Program-made: the position numbers and the translations under genes | Shown here: piece after piece, positions 24,571 to 32,986 of the stretch | Numbering within the stretch: the first letter of the stretch is position 1 | How the letters are laid out: every line of letters begins with the position of its first letter | Notes under the pieces: generated by a model | Database searches by the model: none | Seen by the model: only the letters and a program-made list of their open reading frames with translations | What the model was told of the DNA's origin: nothing | Source: Oscillospiraceae bacterium | GTDB lineage: Bacteria; Bacillota; Clostridia; Oscillospirales; Ruminococcaceae | Reading direction: 5' to 3' | DNA length: 54,728 nucleotides | Assembly (NCBI GenBank): GCA_017466865.1 | Contig: JAFTTI010000002.1 | Span: 1 to 54,728 of the forward strand

Positions 24571-26964
24571 CTTTGTGAGGTTCCAGATGTCGCGTGCGTA
24601 GTCTTCTACTGCTCTGTCTGCTGAAAAGATTCCTGCGCCTGCGATGTTGTTGAGTGACATCTTGTTCCAAGCTGTTGTATCCTTATACTTTTCTGATGAG
24701 AACGCCTGTGCTCTCTGGTAATCAGCAAAGTCTGCGAGAACCATATAAGGATCCTTATATCTGAGTGAATTTGCAACTTCTTCGAATGTGCAGCCATTTA
24801 TTCCACGATACATTCTTTCGATAGCCGCTCTGATGATGTAGTTATCGTTATAGTAGTTTTCAGGGTTATAGCCCGATGCCTTCTTCTGAAGAACCTCATC
24901 TTTAAGCATACCGAATGTGATGATGTTATCAGGGCCTACCGCGTCACCGATTTCGATGTTAGCACCATCGAATGTTCCGAGTGTTACAGCACCGTTGAGC
25001 ATAAGCTTCATATTACCTGTTCCCGATGCTTCTGTTCCTGCGAGAGAAATCTGTTCTGAAATATCACTTGCAGGCATAAGGATTTCTGAAAGTGTAACCT
25101 TATAGTCTTCGAGGAAGTAAACAGCGAGTTTATCCTTGATCTTATCGTTCTTTCTGATTTCTTCAGAAATAGCCCAGATCATCTTGATAATCTGTTTAGC
25201 AAGATAATATCCGGGGGCTGCCTTAGCCGCGAAGATATATGTCTTTGGTGTGAAATCCATATCAGGATTTTCAAGAAGCGCATTATACTGTGCGATGATG
25301 TTAAGAGCGTTAAGGTGCTGACGCTTGTATTCATGAAGACGCTTTACCTGAACGTCAAAAATACTGTCTGTATTGAGAACAACGCCTGAATGCTGTTTGA
25401 TATATTTTGCGAAAGTTTCCTTATTCTGCTTTTTAACCTTAGCAAGTTTGTTAAGAACCTGTGTATCATTTTCAAATACGCAGAATTTCTTGAGTTCAGA
25501 AGCGTCCTTAAGGAACTTCTCGCCGATTGTTTCAGTAAGAAGCTTTGTAAGGCCGGGGTTTGACTGATAAAGCCATCTTCTGTAAGCGATACCGTTTGTA
25601 ACGTTCTTGAACTTATGAGGTGTATCTATGTATTCATTATTGAAAACTTCGTGCTTGATGATTTCAGAATGGAGCTTTGATACGCCGTTTACGCTGTGTG
25701 ATGCATCAAGACAGAGGTTAGCCATATGAATCTGGTTGTTCTGAATGATAGACATTCTTGAAACTCTGCCTGCGTCGCCTGTTCTTTCCATAAGAGCAGA
25801 GCAGTATCTCTGGTTGATTTCGCAGATGATTGAGTAGATACGGGGAATAACTTCCTTAACGAGATTCTGATCCCATTTTTCGAGAGCTTCCGCCATAACT
25901 GTATGGTTTGTATATGCAAATGTGTTTCTAACGATATGCCAAGCCTTGTTCCAGCTATAACCACAATCGTCAAGAAGAATTCTCATAAGTTCGGGGATAG
26001 CGAGAGTGGGGTGTGTATCGTTGATATGTATAGCAACCTTTTCGTGAAGGTTATCGAGTGTTCCGTAAACGCTCATATGATGGTTTACAATATCACCGAC
26101 AGAAGCGGCGCAGAGGAAATACTGCTGACGGAGACGGAGTGATTTTCCTTCTAAATGGTTATCGTTGGGGTAAAGAACCTTTGAGATAGCCTGAGCCATA
26201 CTGTTCTGACCGAGAGCCTTGGCATAATCACCCTGATTGAACATAGCCATATCAAATGAGGGAGATTTAGCCTGCCAGAGTCTTAAAACAGAAACTGCTT
26301 CTGAATCATAACCAGAAACATACATATCATAAGGAACAGCAAGAACTGTTGAGTAGTCAACATGTGAAACATGGTGATACTGATTATCCCAGTATTCGTT
26401 GAGCTTTCCGTCGAAATGGATTTCAACCGCCTTATCGAGCTTGGGAACAAGCCATACCTGACCGCCTGGGAGCCAGTTGTCAGGAAGTTCTGTCTGCCAG
26501 CCGTTTTCAATCTTCTGACGGAAAATACCGTATTCATAACAGATTGAATAACCCATACCGGCATAGCCCTGTGTTGCAAGACCATCAAGATAACAAGCTG
26601 CGAGTCTGCCGAGACCACCGTTTCCGAGACCTGCGTCTGGTTCGTATTCATAGATATTGTCGAGCTTGATGCCATATTCTTTGAGAACATCACGGACTTC
26701 GTTCTGAATACCAAGGTTATAGAGTGATGTCTTTAAAGAACGGCCCATAAGAAATTCCATTGAGAGATAGTAAATCTGCTTTTTACCTTCTGAATGGACC
26801 TTGTTCATAAACTTTCTGCGTTTTCTTCTGAGGTGTGAAACAACAACTGATGCGAGTGCTTCATACACCTGCTTATCTGAGGCTTCGTTGGGTTCAAGAT
26901 TATAATCCATCTGAACCTTCTGAAGAAACTCCTCCTTGAGCTGCTTTTTAGTAAGTTCTGCCAT
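24568..26964 (-). CDS. glgP: Glycogen/maltodextrin phosphorylase
   Basis: A 798-residue GT35 phosphorylase releasing glucose 1-phosphate from glycogen or maltodextrin. Hallmarks: MEFLMGRSLKTSLYNLG, EYEPDAGLGNGGLGRLAACYLD, HINDTHPTLAIPELMRIL, QVKRLHEYKRQHLN, and the pyridoxal-phosphate site EASGTGNMKLMLNGA (about 635-650, Lys forming the Schiff base). The length is normal. The ATG at 26964 follows AGGTGG; an in-frame GTG 12 bp upstream overlaps that site and is less likely. Monocistronic with its own promoter. It fits with the GH13 enzyme at 29.9 kb in storage-glucan turnover. Confidence 0.95.
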   Translation of the reverse strand: MAELTKKQLKEEFLQKVQMDYNLEPNEASDKQVYEALASVVVSHLRRKRRKFMNKVHSEGKKQIYYLSMEFLMGRSLKTSLYNLGIQNEVRDVLKEYGIKLDNIYEYEPDAGLGNGGLGRLAACYLDGLATQGYAGMGYSICYEYGIFRQKIENGWQTELPDNWLPGGQVWLVPKLDKAVEIHFDGKLNEYWDNQYHHVSHVDYSTVLAVPYDMYVSGYDSEAVSVLRLWQAKSPSFDMAMFNQGDYAKALGQNSMAQAISKVLYPNDNHLEGKSLRLRQQYFLCAASVGDIVNHHMSVYGTLDNLHEKVAIHINDTHPTLAIPELMRILLDDCGYSWNKAWHIVRNTFAYTNHTVMAEALEKWDQNLVKEVIPRIYSIICEINQRYCSALMERTGDAGRVSRMSIIQNNQIHMANLCLDASHSVNGVSKLHSEIIKHEVFNNEYIDTPHKFKNVTNGIAYRRWLYQSNPGLTKLLTETIGEKFLKDASELKKFCVFENDTQVLNKLAKVKKQNKETFAKYIKQHSGVVLNTDSIFDVQVKRLHEYKRQHLNALNIIAQYNALLENPDMDFTPKTYIFAAKAAPGYYLAKQIIKMIWAISEEIRKNDKIKDKLAVYFLEDYKVTLSEILMPASDISEQISLAGTEASGTGNMKLMLNGAVTLGTFDGANIEIGDAVGPDNIITFGMLKDEVLQKKASGYNPENYYNDNYIIRAAIERMYRGINGCTFEEVANSLRYKDPYMVLADFADYQRAQAFSSEKYKDTTAWNKMSLNNIAGAGIFSADRAVEDYARDIWNLTK

Positions 26965-27010
26965 TATGTTAACCACCTATCATATATATATAAATATTTA
27001 TGCAAAAAAC

Positions 27011-27039
27011 ATTATACACCAAACCCCTGATTTTTTCAA
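27011..27039 (-). promoter_or_regulatory. Promoter of glgP
   Basis: Minus-strand TTGAAA (27039-27034), 17-bp spacer, TATAAT (27016-27011), 47 bp before the chosen ATG. Confidence 0.75.
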
Positions 27040-27127
27040 TAAGAAAACGATACCAACAACAGAAAATCGGGAATATAGCACATTTTTTTCAGATTTTTTA
27101 CCATTTCATAGTCAAATAGACTTAAAA

Positions 27128-27556
27128 TCACACTCTTTTTCTTATTCTGAACAAGGTTGAAACACCCACAACGCCAAGGGCAACCGCCGCGGCTATTCCG
27201 AATGAACGGAGCAGATTTTCGAAAAAGAGGGCAGAATTATTGGTTGTGAAATAAAGCATTGTGTCATAGATAAGTTTCCCTGGGACAAGTGGAATAAGCC
27301 CTGTTACAAGATATACTGTAACGGGAGTTTTGTTTACCCTCGCAAAAATCTCACAATATACAGTCATAACAGCTGCCGCAAAAAGATAAGCGACGGTTTC
27401 GGGCTGTGGCACAAAATATTCCGCTAAAATAAAAGCACCATGCGAAACAACACCCGCAAGGCAGGAAAATATAAGGTTTTTCCCCTTTATTCCGAAAATG
27501 ACAGCAAAGGCGAGTGATGAAAGTGCAACAGATACAAAATCAAGAAGAATATTCAT
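27128..27556 (-). CDS. Threonine/serine exporter, ThrE C-terminal half
   Basis: A 142-residue integral membrane protein with four to five helices, matching the ThrE_2 (DUF3815) half of the two-gene threonine/serine exporter. Conserved pieces are AFAVIFGIKGKNLIFSCLAG, VARVNK-like FARVNKTPVTVY and the LIPLVPG turn (GLIPLVPGKLIYD) before the last helices. The start overlaps the upstream half by 4 nt (ATGA) and has GGGGGC upstream. Corynebacterium ThrE is a single fused polypeptide; many Firmicutes split it as here. Confidence 0.8.
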   Translation of the reverse strand: MNILLDFVSVALSSLAFAVIFGIKGKNLIFSCLAGVVSHGAFILAEYFVPQPETVAYLFAAAVMTVYCEIFARVNKTPVTVYLVTGLIPLVPGKLIYDTMLYFTTNNSALFFENLLRSFGIAAAVALGVVGVSTLFRIRKRV

Positions 27557-28308
27557 ATAAGCGCCCCCTTTGCAAAGAAAACAACGGCAACGCCTATAGC
27601 TATCCCCGAGGCTGTGAGTATCGCCTCTGAAAGACCTGAAATTCCCGAAAGATAATCTTCTGACATAAAATCACGCATACAGTTCGTAAGCGCTATTCCG
27701 GGAACTAAAGTTATCAGTGCGCCCGTCATCGCAATATCGGAATGTGAACAGAATCCGAAAAACGAAGAAAGCGAAGTTATAACCGCTATCAAAGCGGCAG
27801 AAATTATGCTTGTGAAAAAGTTATTGAAACGCTGTTTTTCGAGGAAAAACAGAATTATTCTTGTTATCGCCGCCGAGAGAAGCGCTGTTAACATATCGCC
27901 GATACTTCCGCCCAAAGAAAGAGAATATGAAAGTCCCACCGCGGCAAAAGCGATAGTTTCTGCCAAAAGCCCCGAACCCTTTTCTTTTCTTATATTTTCA
28001 AGTTCTTTTCTTGCAACAGAAATATCGGGCTTTGTTTCACATATCTTTCTTGAAAGTGCATTTAAAAGTTCGAGTCTGTGAAGATTTGTGTCCTTTCCCT
28101 TTATGCGCATTGTTTTTGTAAGCGGTTCGCCGTCTTTTTCAGAAACAGTTGCAACGATATTCACATGTGTTGCCGAAACGGAACAGGAATCATATCCATA
28201 GGATTTGAGGATAAGTTCCATAGTTTCTTCAACTCTTCGTATTTCAGCACCGCAGTATAAAAGCTCGGCACCCATATCAACAGCGAACGAAAGCGTTGTT
28301 CCTTTCAT
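27553..28308 (-). CDS. Threonine/serine exporter, ThrE N-terminal half
   Basis: A 251-residue ThrE (DUF1212) protein. Residues 1-110 form the soluble part (DMGAELLYCGAEIRRVEETM, SVSATHVNIVATV), followed by about five helices, with VPGIALTNCMRDFMSEDYLSG as the family's P-G-x-x-x-x-N signature. With the next gene it should export threonine and serine by proton antiport. GGAGG lies before the ATG. The pair is preceded by a terminator after the cheX-like gene, so it probably has its own weak promoter, though none is obvious in the 12 bp between terminator and ribosome binding site. Confidence 0.8.
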   Translation of the reverse strand: MKGTTLSFAVDMGAELLYCGAEIRRVEETMELILKSYGYDSCSVSATHVNIVATVSEKDGEPLTKTMRIKGKDTNLHRLELLNALSRKICETKPDISVARKELENIRKEKGSGLLAETIAFAAVGLSYSLSLGGSIGDMLTALLSAAITRIILFFLEKQRFNNFFTSIISAALIAVITSLSSFFGFCSHSDIAMTGALITLVPGIALTNCMRDFMSEDYLSGISGLSEAILTASGIAIGVAVVFFAKGALI

Positions 28309-28328
28309 AATAATCCTCCGTATTTAAA

Positions 28329-28363
28329 AAGACAACAAAGGCTTTTCATTCCTTTGTTGTCTT
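28329..28363 (-). terminator. Terminator after the CheX-like gene
   Basis: AAGACAACAAAGG and CCTTTGTTGTCTT form a perfect 13-bp stem with a 9-nt loop, followed by TTTAAA on the minus strand. The thrE start is only about 20 bp further on. Confidence 0.85.
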
Positions 28364-28375
28364 CTTGTCTTAAAA

Positions 28376-29278
28376 TTATTCAGCCTTTATCTTATCTGAT
28401 GAGATGATAACGGATATTGTTCCGAATGGGAAGCAGATAGGCATAGTAAACATTGAGCCCTTTGTTGAAAGTTCTATGCTTTCCTTTGAAATCTGGGGTT
28501 CAAGCTGAAGTTCCATCTGCTTGTTGTTTGACATATTTACTGTGAAAAGTCCGTTATGTAAATTCAAGAATTCCGCAACAGATTCTCTTGCGAGTTCATC
28601 GAAACTGTCAAGTTCTTCGTGTGAATATCTCTTTGCGAATTCAACCATAGCCGCTTCAGGACCTTCAATTGCTGTAAATACATTTCCCTTTCCGTTTACC
28701 ATCTGATAAGAGATTTTTTCTGCTTTATAAGATGTTGTTGCTTCGGGAGCTAAAGGAATAAAATCATCGCCTATGAAACGGATGATATTCTTGAAAACGA
28801 GTGATGTATATTCTGTAAAGAATTCAACATCTGAATCGAATGTGTTGAAGATATAGAAATTGCGGATGATTGTGTCGATTTTACGGTTCTGGTCATCTGT
28901 GAAATCGCGTTCTTCAATAAGGTTGTTTTCCTTATATTTAGCGAGAGCATTTGCAAACTGTTCGTTTGTGAGGTAACCCTTGTCAACAAGCGCCTGACCG
29001 ATAACGAGGTGAGCCTGTTTCTGATTTGAGAGAAGAGTGTCTACCTGTGATTCTGTCATATAGCCCTTTTCAACGGCAATATCACCGAATCTCTTGTCCA
29101 TTCTCTGCTGTTCTGCGTGAACTTCGTCAACCTGTGCGCCTGTCATATATCCTGCGTTGATAGCGAGAACGCCGAGTTTTGCGCGGGCGAATTTCTGCAT
29201 TTCAAGAGCTTCTATAAGCTGCTGCTTTGTAACGAGCTTTTCGTTAAAAAGATAGTTTCCGAAAAATTGTGTAAACAT
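28376..29278 (-). CDS. CheX-like phosphatase with MshEN-type N-terminus
   Basis: A 300-residue protein of two parts. Residues 1-110 hold three repeats of the MshEN/GspE N-terminal type: LFNEKLVTKQQLIEALEMQ, FGDIAVEKGYMTESQVDTLL and IGQALVDKGYLTNEQFANAL. In other proteins this fold binds cyclic-di-GMP or ATP. Residues about 140-300 look like a CheX/CheC-class domain (ARESVAEFLNLHNGLFTVNM, the E-x-x-N signature). The upstream gene encodes a CheY-like receiver, 6 bp away, so the likely role is dephosphorylation of that partner. Cyclic-di-GMP binding is speculation. Confidence 0.7.
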   Translation of the reverse strand: MFTQFFGNYLFNEKLVTKQQLIEALEMQKFARAKLGVLAINAGYMTGAQVDEVHAEQQRMDKRFGDIAVEKGYMTESQVDTLLSNQKQAHLVIGQALVDKGYLTNEQFANALAKYKENNLIEERDFTDDQNRKIDTIIRNFYIFNTFDSDVEFFTEYTSLVFKNIIRFIGDDFIPLAPEATTSYKAEKISYQMVNGKGNVFTAIEGPEAAMVEFAKRYSHEELDSFDELARESVAEFLNLHNGLFTVNMSNNKQMELQLEPQISKESIELSTKGSMFTMPICFPFGTISVIISSDKIKAE

Positions 29279-29284
29279 AATGGG

Positions 29285-29662
29285 TTACTTCCTTTCAGCG
29301 ATTTTTTCGATGATTTTTGTAACATCGTCAAAGTTTACGGGCTTCTGTAAAAATTCATAAGCACCTGCTGCTATTGCAATCTTGAGGTTATCCTGTGTAC
29401 CTACTGATGAAGCCATAACAACCTTTGCCGCTGAATCGTATGCGAGAATATCGATAAGCGCTTCAACGCCGCTCTTTTCAGGCATAACTATATCCATAAA
29501 AACAACATCGGGCTTGTTTGCCTTATAAACATCAACAGCCTCGTTGCCGTTTACCGCTTCGAAAACAGTTGTAATTCCGAGTGATGCAAGATGGTCTTTC
29601 ATCTTCTTTCTGACAAGAACCGAGTCATCGCTGATCTGAACTTTAATATCCTTGATTTCCAT
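29285..29662 (-). CDS. CheY-like stand-alone response regulator
   Basis: A 125-residue receiver domain with no output domain. The acidic pair is D12/D13, the phosphorylation site D57 (VVFMDIVMPEKSG), the conserved Ser/Thr is near S85 (VVMASSV) and Lys is K107 (FLQKPVNF), all intact. It is probably paired with the CheX-like phosphatase encoded 6 bp downstream. No histidine kinase is in view. The ATG at 29662 has a GAGGAGAG site; an earlier in-frame start adds seven residues without a site. Confidence 0.88.
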   Translation of the reverse strand: MEIKDIKVQISDDSVLVRKKMKDHLASLGITTVFEAVNGNEAVDVYKANKPDVVFMDIVMPEKSGVEALIDILAYDSAAKVVMASSVGTQDNLKIAIAAGAYEFLQKPVNFDDVTKIIEKIAERK

Positions 29663-29836
29663 AATATCTCTCCTCACTTTCAAAGTGTCAAATATACACT
29701 CTTATTCTATATTATATTTATAAGGATTTCAATAGATTTTAAAAATATTCCACAAAAACACTTAATACCACCACCCTTTTTTGTTCAAAAAATACAACAG
29801 TTTTTGGAAAATGTTTGTTTTTGCGATAAAGATATG

Positions 29837-29865
29837 TTGCAAAAATATCTGAAATATGGTAAACT
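29837..29865 (+). promoter_or_regulatory. Promoter of the GH13-DUF1653 gene
   Basis: TTGCAA (29837-29842), 17-bp spacer, TAAACT (29860-29865), 32 bp before the ATG at 29898. Confidence 0.6.
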
Positions 29866-29897
29866 CATTTTGTATAACAATTAAAGGAGAATTTTTT

Positions 29898-31478
29898 ATG
29901 GCAAACTGGGTAAACAGTTCGGTTTTTTATCACATCTATCCGTTAGGATTCTGCGGTGCACCGATGCTCAATGCTGGCGGTGAACCCGTTAACAGAATAA
30001 AGAAGATTTCAGAGTGGATTCCTCATATAAAAGAAGGAAATTTCAATGCTTTATATTTAGGCCCTGTTTTTGAAAGTTCGGTTCACGGTTATGATACGAA
30101 AGACTATCGTGTTATCGACAGAAGACTCGGAACAAACGCTGATTTCAAGGCACTTTGTGAAGAGCTCCACGAAAACGGGATAAAAATAGTTTTAGACGGC
30201 GTTTTCAATCATGTAGGGCGCGATTTCTTCGCTTTCAAGGATTTACAGGAAAACGAATACACATCACAGTATAAAGACTGGTTTTATGTCAATTTTTCGG
30301 GAACAAGCCCCTATAATGATCCCTTCTCTTATGAAGGCTGGCAGGGACACTATAACCTCGTAAAACTCAATATCTCAAACCCTGAGGTTGCTGATTATAT
30401 TTTAAAGAGTGTTGAAATGTGGATGGATGAATTTGGTATCGACGGTCTTCGCCTTGACGCTGCTGACTGTGTTGACCTTGAATTTTTCAAGAAACTCCGC
30501 AGTTTTACAAAGTCTAAAAATCCTGATTTCTGGCTTATGGGTGAAATCATCCACGGCGACTATACCCGCTGGGCGAATAACGATGTTTTAGACAGCGTTA
30601 CAAACTATGAATGTCAGAAGGGTATTTATTCATCACACAACGACAAGAACTACTACGAAATTTCATATTCACTCAACAGACAGTTCGGAAACGGCGGAAT
30701 TTATAAGAATTTAACCCTTTACAGCTTTGTTGACAACCACGATGTAAACAGACTTGCGTCGTTCTTAAAACGCCCCGAATATCTTAAAAACTGTTATACT
30801 CTTATGTATACTATGCCCGGTGTTCCCTCTGTTTATTACGGAAGTGAATGGGGAATAAAGGGAGAAAGAACATCTGCATCTGACGCTGTTCTTCGCCCCT
30901 CTTTAGACCTTGACAATATCCCCGATGCTGATATGGATCTTTTTAATCACATAAAAGAACTCGGAAGACTTCACGCAGAACTCTTACCCGTTCAGGTCGG
31001 AGATTATGAAAATGTCCTTATAAGAAACGAACAGCTTGTATTCAAGAGAAGCTGTGCATCAGGAACAGTTTATGTTGCTTTAAACCTCGCTGACCATAAT
31101 GCAGAAGTAGGTTTCAATATGAATGGTGCTTGTCTTGTTGACAGACTTTCGGGCGACAAGCAGTATATTCCTCAGAACAACTATATTTCTATCAATATGC
31201 CTCCATTCTCATCAATGATTTTAGAAGAAGGAAACGCCGCAAAGGTTGCTCCTCAGGTTGAAGAACAGGGCATTTTAATCGGAAGAATGTATAAACATTT
31301 CAAAGGCAATACATATATCGTTATCGCTATCGGAAAAGACTCTGAAACAATGGAAGATGTCGTTATCTATCAGGAACCTGCGGGTGAAAAGAAGGTATGG
31401 GTCCGTCCTCTTTCAATGTTCTCGGAAGAAATCGAAAGAGATGGCAGAAGAATAAAGAGATTTACACTTATCGACTGA
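29898..31478 (+). CDS. GH13 alpha-amylase family enzyme fused to DUF1653
   Basis: A 526-residue cytoplasmic protein (no signal peptide). Residues 1-390 are a GH13 barrel: conserved region I is LDGVFNHVG (99-107), II is GIDGLRLDAAD with nucleophile D187, III is LMGEII with acid/base E216, and IV is FVDNHDVNR with D282. A C-terminal beta domain follows. Residues about 460-526 (GRMYKHFKGNTYIVIAIG, WVRPLSMF) match DUF1653, a small domain normally found alone. Probably acts on maltodextrin or a short alpha-glucan; the exact linkage cannot be read. The ATG has AAAGGAG. A membrane protein gene follows 19 bp later. Confidence 0.85.
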   Translation: MANWVNSSVFYHIYPLGFCGAPMLNAGGEPVNRIKKISEWIPHIKEGNFNALYLGPVFESSVHGYDTKDYRVIDRRLGTNADFKALCEELHENGIKIVLDGVFNHVGRDFFAFKDLQENEYTSQYKDWFYVNFSGTSPYNDPFSYEGWQGHYNLVKLNISNPEVADYILKSVEMWMDEFGIDGLRLDAADCVDLEFFKKLRSFTKSKNPDFWLMGEIIHGDYTRWANNDVLDSVTNYECQKGIYSSHNDKNYYEISYSLNRQFGNGGIYKNLTLYSFVDNHDVNRLASFLKRPEYLKNCYTLMYTMPGVPSVYYGSEWGIKGERTSASDAVLRPSLDLDNIPDADMDLFNHIKELGRLHAELLPVQVGDYENVLIRNEQLVFKRSCASGTVYVALNLADHNAEVGFNMNGACLVDRLSGDKQYIPQNNYISINMPPFSSMILEEGNAAKVAPQVEEQGILIGRMYKHFKGNTYIVIAIGKDSETMEDVVIYQEPAGEKKVWVRPLSMFSEEIERDGRRIKRFTLID

Positions 31479-31497
31479 TAAAAAGGAGAGAAAAAAT

Positions 31498-32061
31498 ATG
31501 TCTGAAAAGATAAAACCCTTTCGCAGCACATTACATTTCCCTGAATGCAGAAGAAAGATGAAAATATGCAAAGCGGCAACATTTTTCCCTATTTCTGTTG
31601 TTGCTTTGAGCGCTGTTGTCGGAACAATTATCATCCTTATAAAAGGCGGAATCTCTATTGTAAATGACGAGGCAAACTATCTTTTCGGAACTCTCGTTAT
31701 GTGGTCAATAATAACAGCCATTCCTTCGGCTTGTGTCATTATGGGATATAAAATCCCCTGTTTCCCTGCGGGTCTTGCATTTGCCTTAATGGCGGCTTTC
31801 ATTGAAAATACCGCACTTATGATAACCTCGTTTTTAGGTGTAATGTCCTGCGTTATCGCATTTTTCTATATATGTGAAATGGATGACCTTAAAAACACCT
31901 ATGGTTATCCGAGTTTCCGTGAGGATTGTGAGTTTGAATACCTTCGGACAACAAAATCAATAATAGATGCCGAAAGTGAAAGACTTGGCGAAACAAAAGA
32001 AGAAACTGAAGAAATTTCTGAAGAAACAGAAGAAACTTCCGAAGAAAAAACAGAAGAATAA
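31498..32061 (+). CDS. Membrane protein with acidic C-terminal tail
   Basis: A 187-residue protein of unknown family. A short basic N-terminus with two cysteines (about 16 and 23) precedes about four hydrophobic segments (about 28-45, 60-82, 88-104, 105-125). The tail from about residue 150 is almost entirely Glu, Thr and Ser (EETEEISEETEE). AAAAGGAGAG lies before the ATG, 19 bp after the GH13 gene, so it is probably cotranscribed. No function is proposed. Confidence 0.6.
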   Translation: MSEKIKPFRSTLHFPECRRKMKICKAATFFPISVVALSAVVGTIIILIKGGISIVNDEANYLFGTLVMWSIITAIPSACVIMGYKIPCFPAGLAFALMAAFIENTALMITSFLGVMSCVIAFFYICEMDDLKNTYGYPSFREDCEFEYLRTTKSIIDAESERLGETKEETEEISEETEETSEEKTEE

Positions 32062-32068
32062 AAGAAAA

Positions 32069-32099
32069 AAAGCCCCGTGGAAATTATCCACGGGGCTTT
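32069..32099. terminator. Bidirectional terminator at the edge of the accessory island
   Basis: AAAGCCCCGTGG and CCACGGGGCTTT form a 12-bp stem with a 7-nt loop. The minus strand then has a long T-run, and the plus strand TTTATATT. Confidence 0.9.
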
Positions 32100-32103
32100 A
32101 TAT

Positions 32104-32967
32104 TCAATTTGCTGCTTTTTCAGAGACATCAATCTTTATTTTCTTTTTACCCTTCGGTTCAAAGGGTATAATAGCATCATTTTCATCATAACTTGTATGA
32201 TTTCTTTCGCTGATGATATAGCCGTTTTCATCACAGTTATATTCAGTGATACAGACAGAGTCTGCATGGGGTAATTGCGTTATACTGCGGACTATATTTC
32301 CGCTTTCTTCGGAATATTCATTTACCTTGATCTCGATAAGGCTTCCTATATCTTTTAAACCTGTCTGGTTCATTGTGGTTTTGACAACTCTTCCCTTATC
32401 GTCATACTCCGTAACTATGTTCAGACATTCATCGATATCCATAAAGGTTTTATAGAGTTTTCCGTCAAGCGAATATTCATAGTCTATTACCTTTTCACTG
32501 TTCTCGATATGATCGGTAATAACTTCTTTCTTAAGAAAGCTGTCATCATCGCTGTAATACTTTTCGGTTTCCTTTATAAGTTCGCCGCCTTTGTATTCTT
32601 TTGTATACATATAATGCTCGTTGGCATTTATTCTGAATACAGTTTTTGAAACATCGTTTCCGTTTTCGTCAGAGGTAATCTCTGTTGTTTCGAAAATTCC
32701 GTTTCCCTTGATATATGTTACACCTCTTTTCGATTTTATAATCTCATCATCGGGTGAACAGGTTACTTCTTCAGTATAGTTAGCCTCCTGACTTGACCAT
32801 AAAACATTTCCGTCTTTATCAAAACAAACCTTTTCTTTTTCGTTGTTTATCTCGATAATCTGTTTTATCGTTCCGTTCGGATAATAGGATATAACCCTTT
32901 CTCCGTTATCGTCGGATCTGCATACTGCTGCGGGGGTGTAATCTTTTTCTTTGATTGTTCTGCTCAT
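32104..32967 (-). CDS. Uncharacterised protein with YD-like repeats
   Basis: A 287-residue hydrophilic protein from an ATG (32967) with AAAAGGAG; an earlier in-frame start lacks a site. It contains many degenerate strand-turn-strand units of the form (I/V)xxYDxxGxxxK, such as SYYPNGTIKQII, CFDKDGNVLW, YEYSLDGKLYKTF, TEYDDKGRVVKT and TEYNCDENGYII. This resembles RHS/YD or MORN-like text repeats, though no family is assigned. It has no signal peptide or membrane helix. It is the last gene of a five-gene run and its 5' end overlaps the previous gene's stop region. Function unknown. Confidence 0.6.
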   Translation of the reverse strand: MSRTIKEKDYTPAAVCRSDDNGERVISYYPNGTIKQIIEINNEKEKVCFDKDGNVLWSSQEANYTEEVTCSPDDEIIKSKRGVTYIKGNGIFETTEITSDENGNDVSKTVFRINANEHYMYTKEYKGGELIKETEKYYSDDDSFLKKEVITDHIENSEKVIDYEYSLDGKLYKTFMDIDECLNIVTEYDDKGRVVKTTMNQTGLKDIGSLIEIKVNEYSEESGNIVRSITQLPHADSVCITEYNCDENGYIISERNHTSYDENDAIIPFEPKGKKKIKIDVSEKAAN

Positions 32968-32986
32968 GGTTATAATTCTCCTTTTC

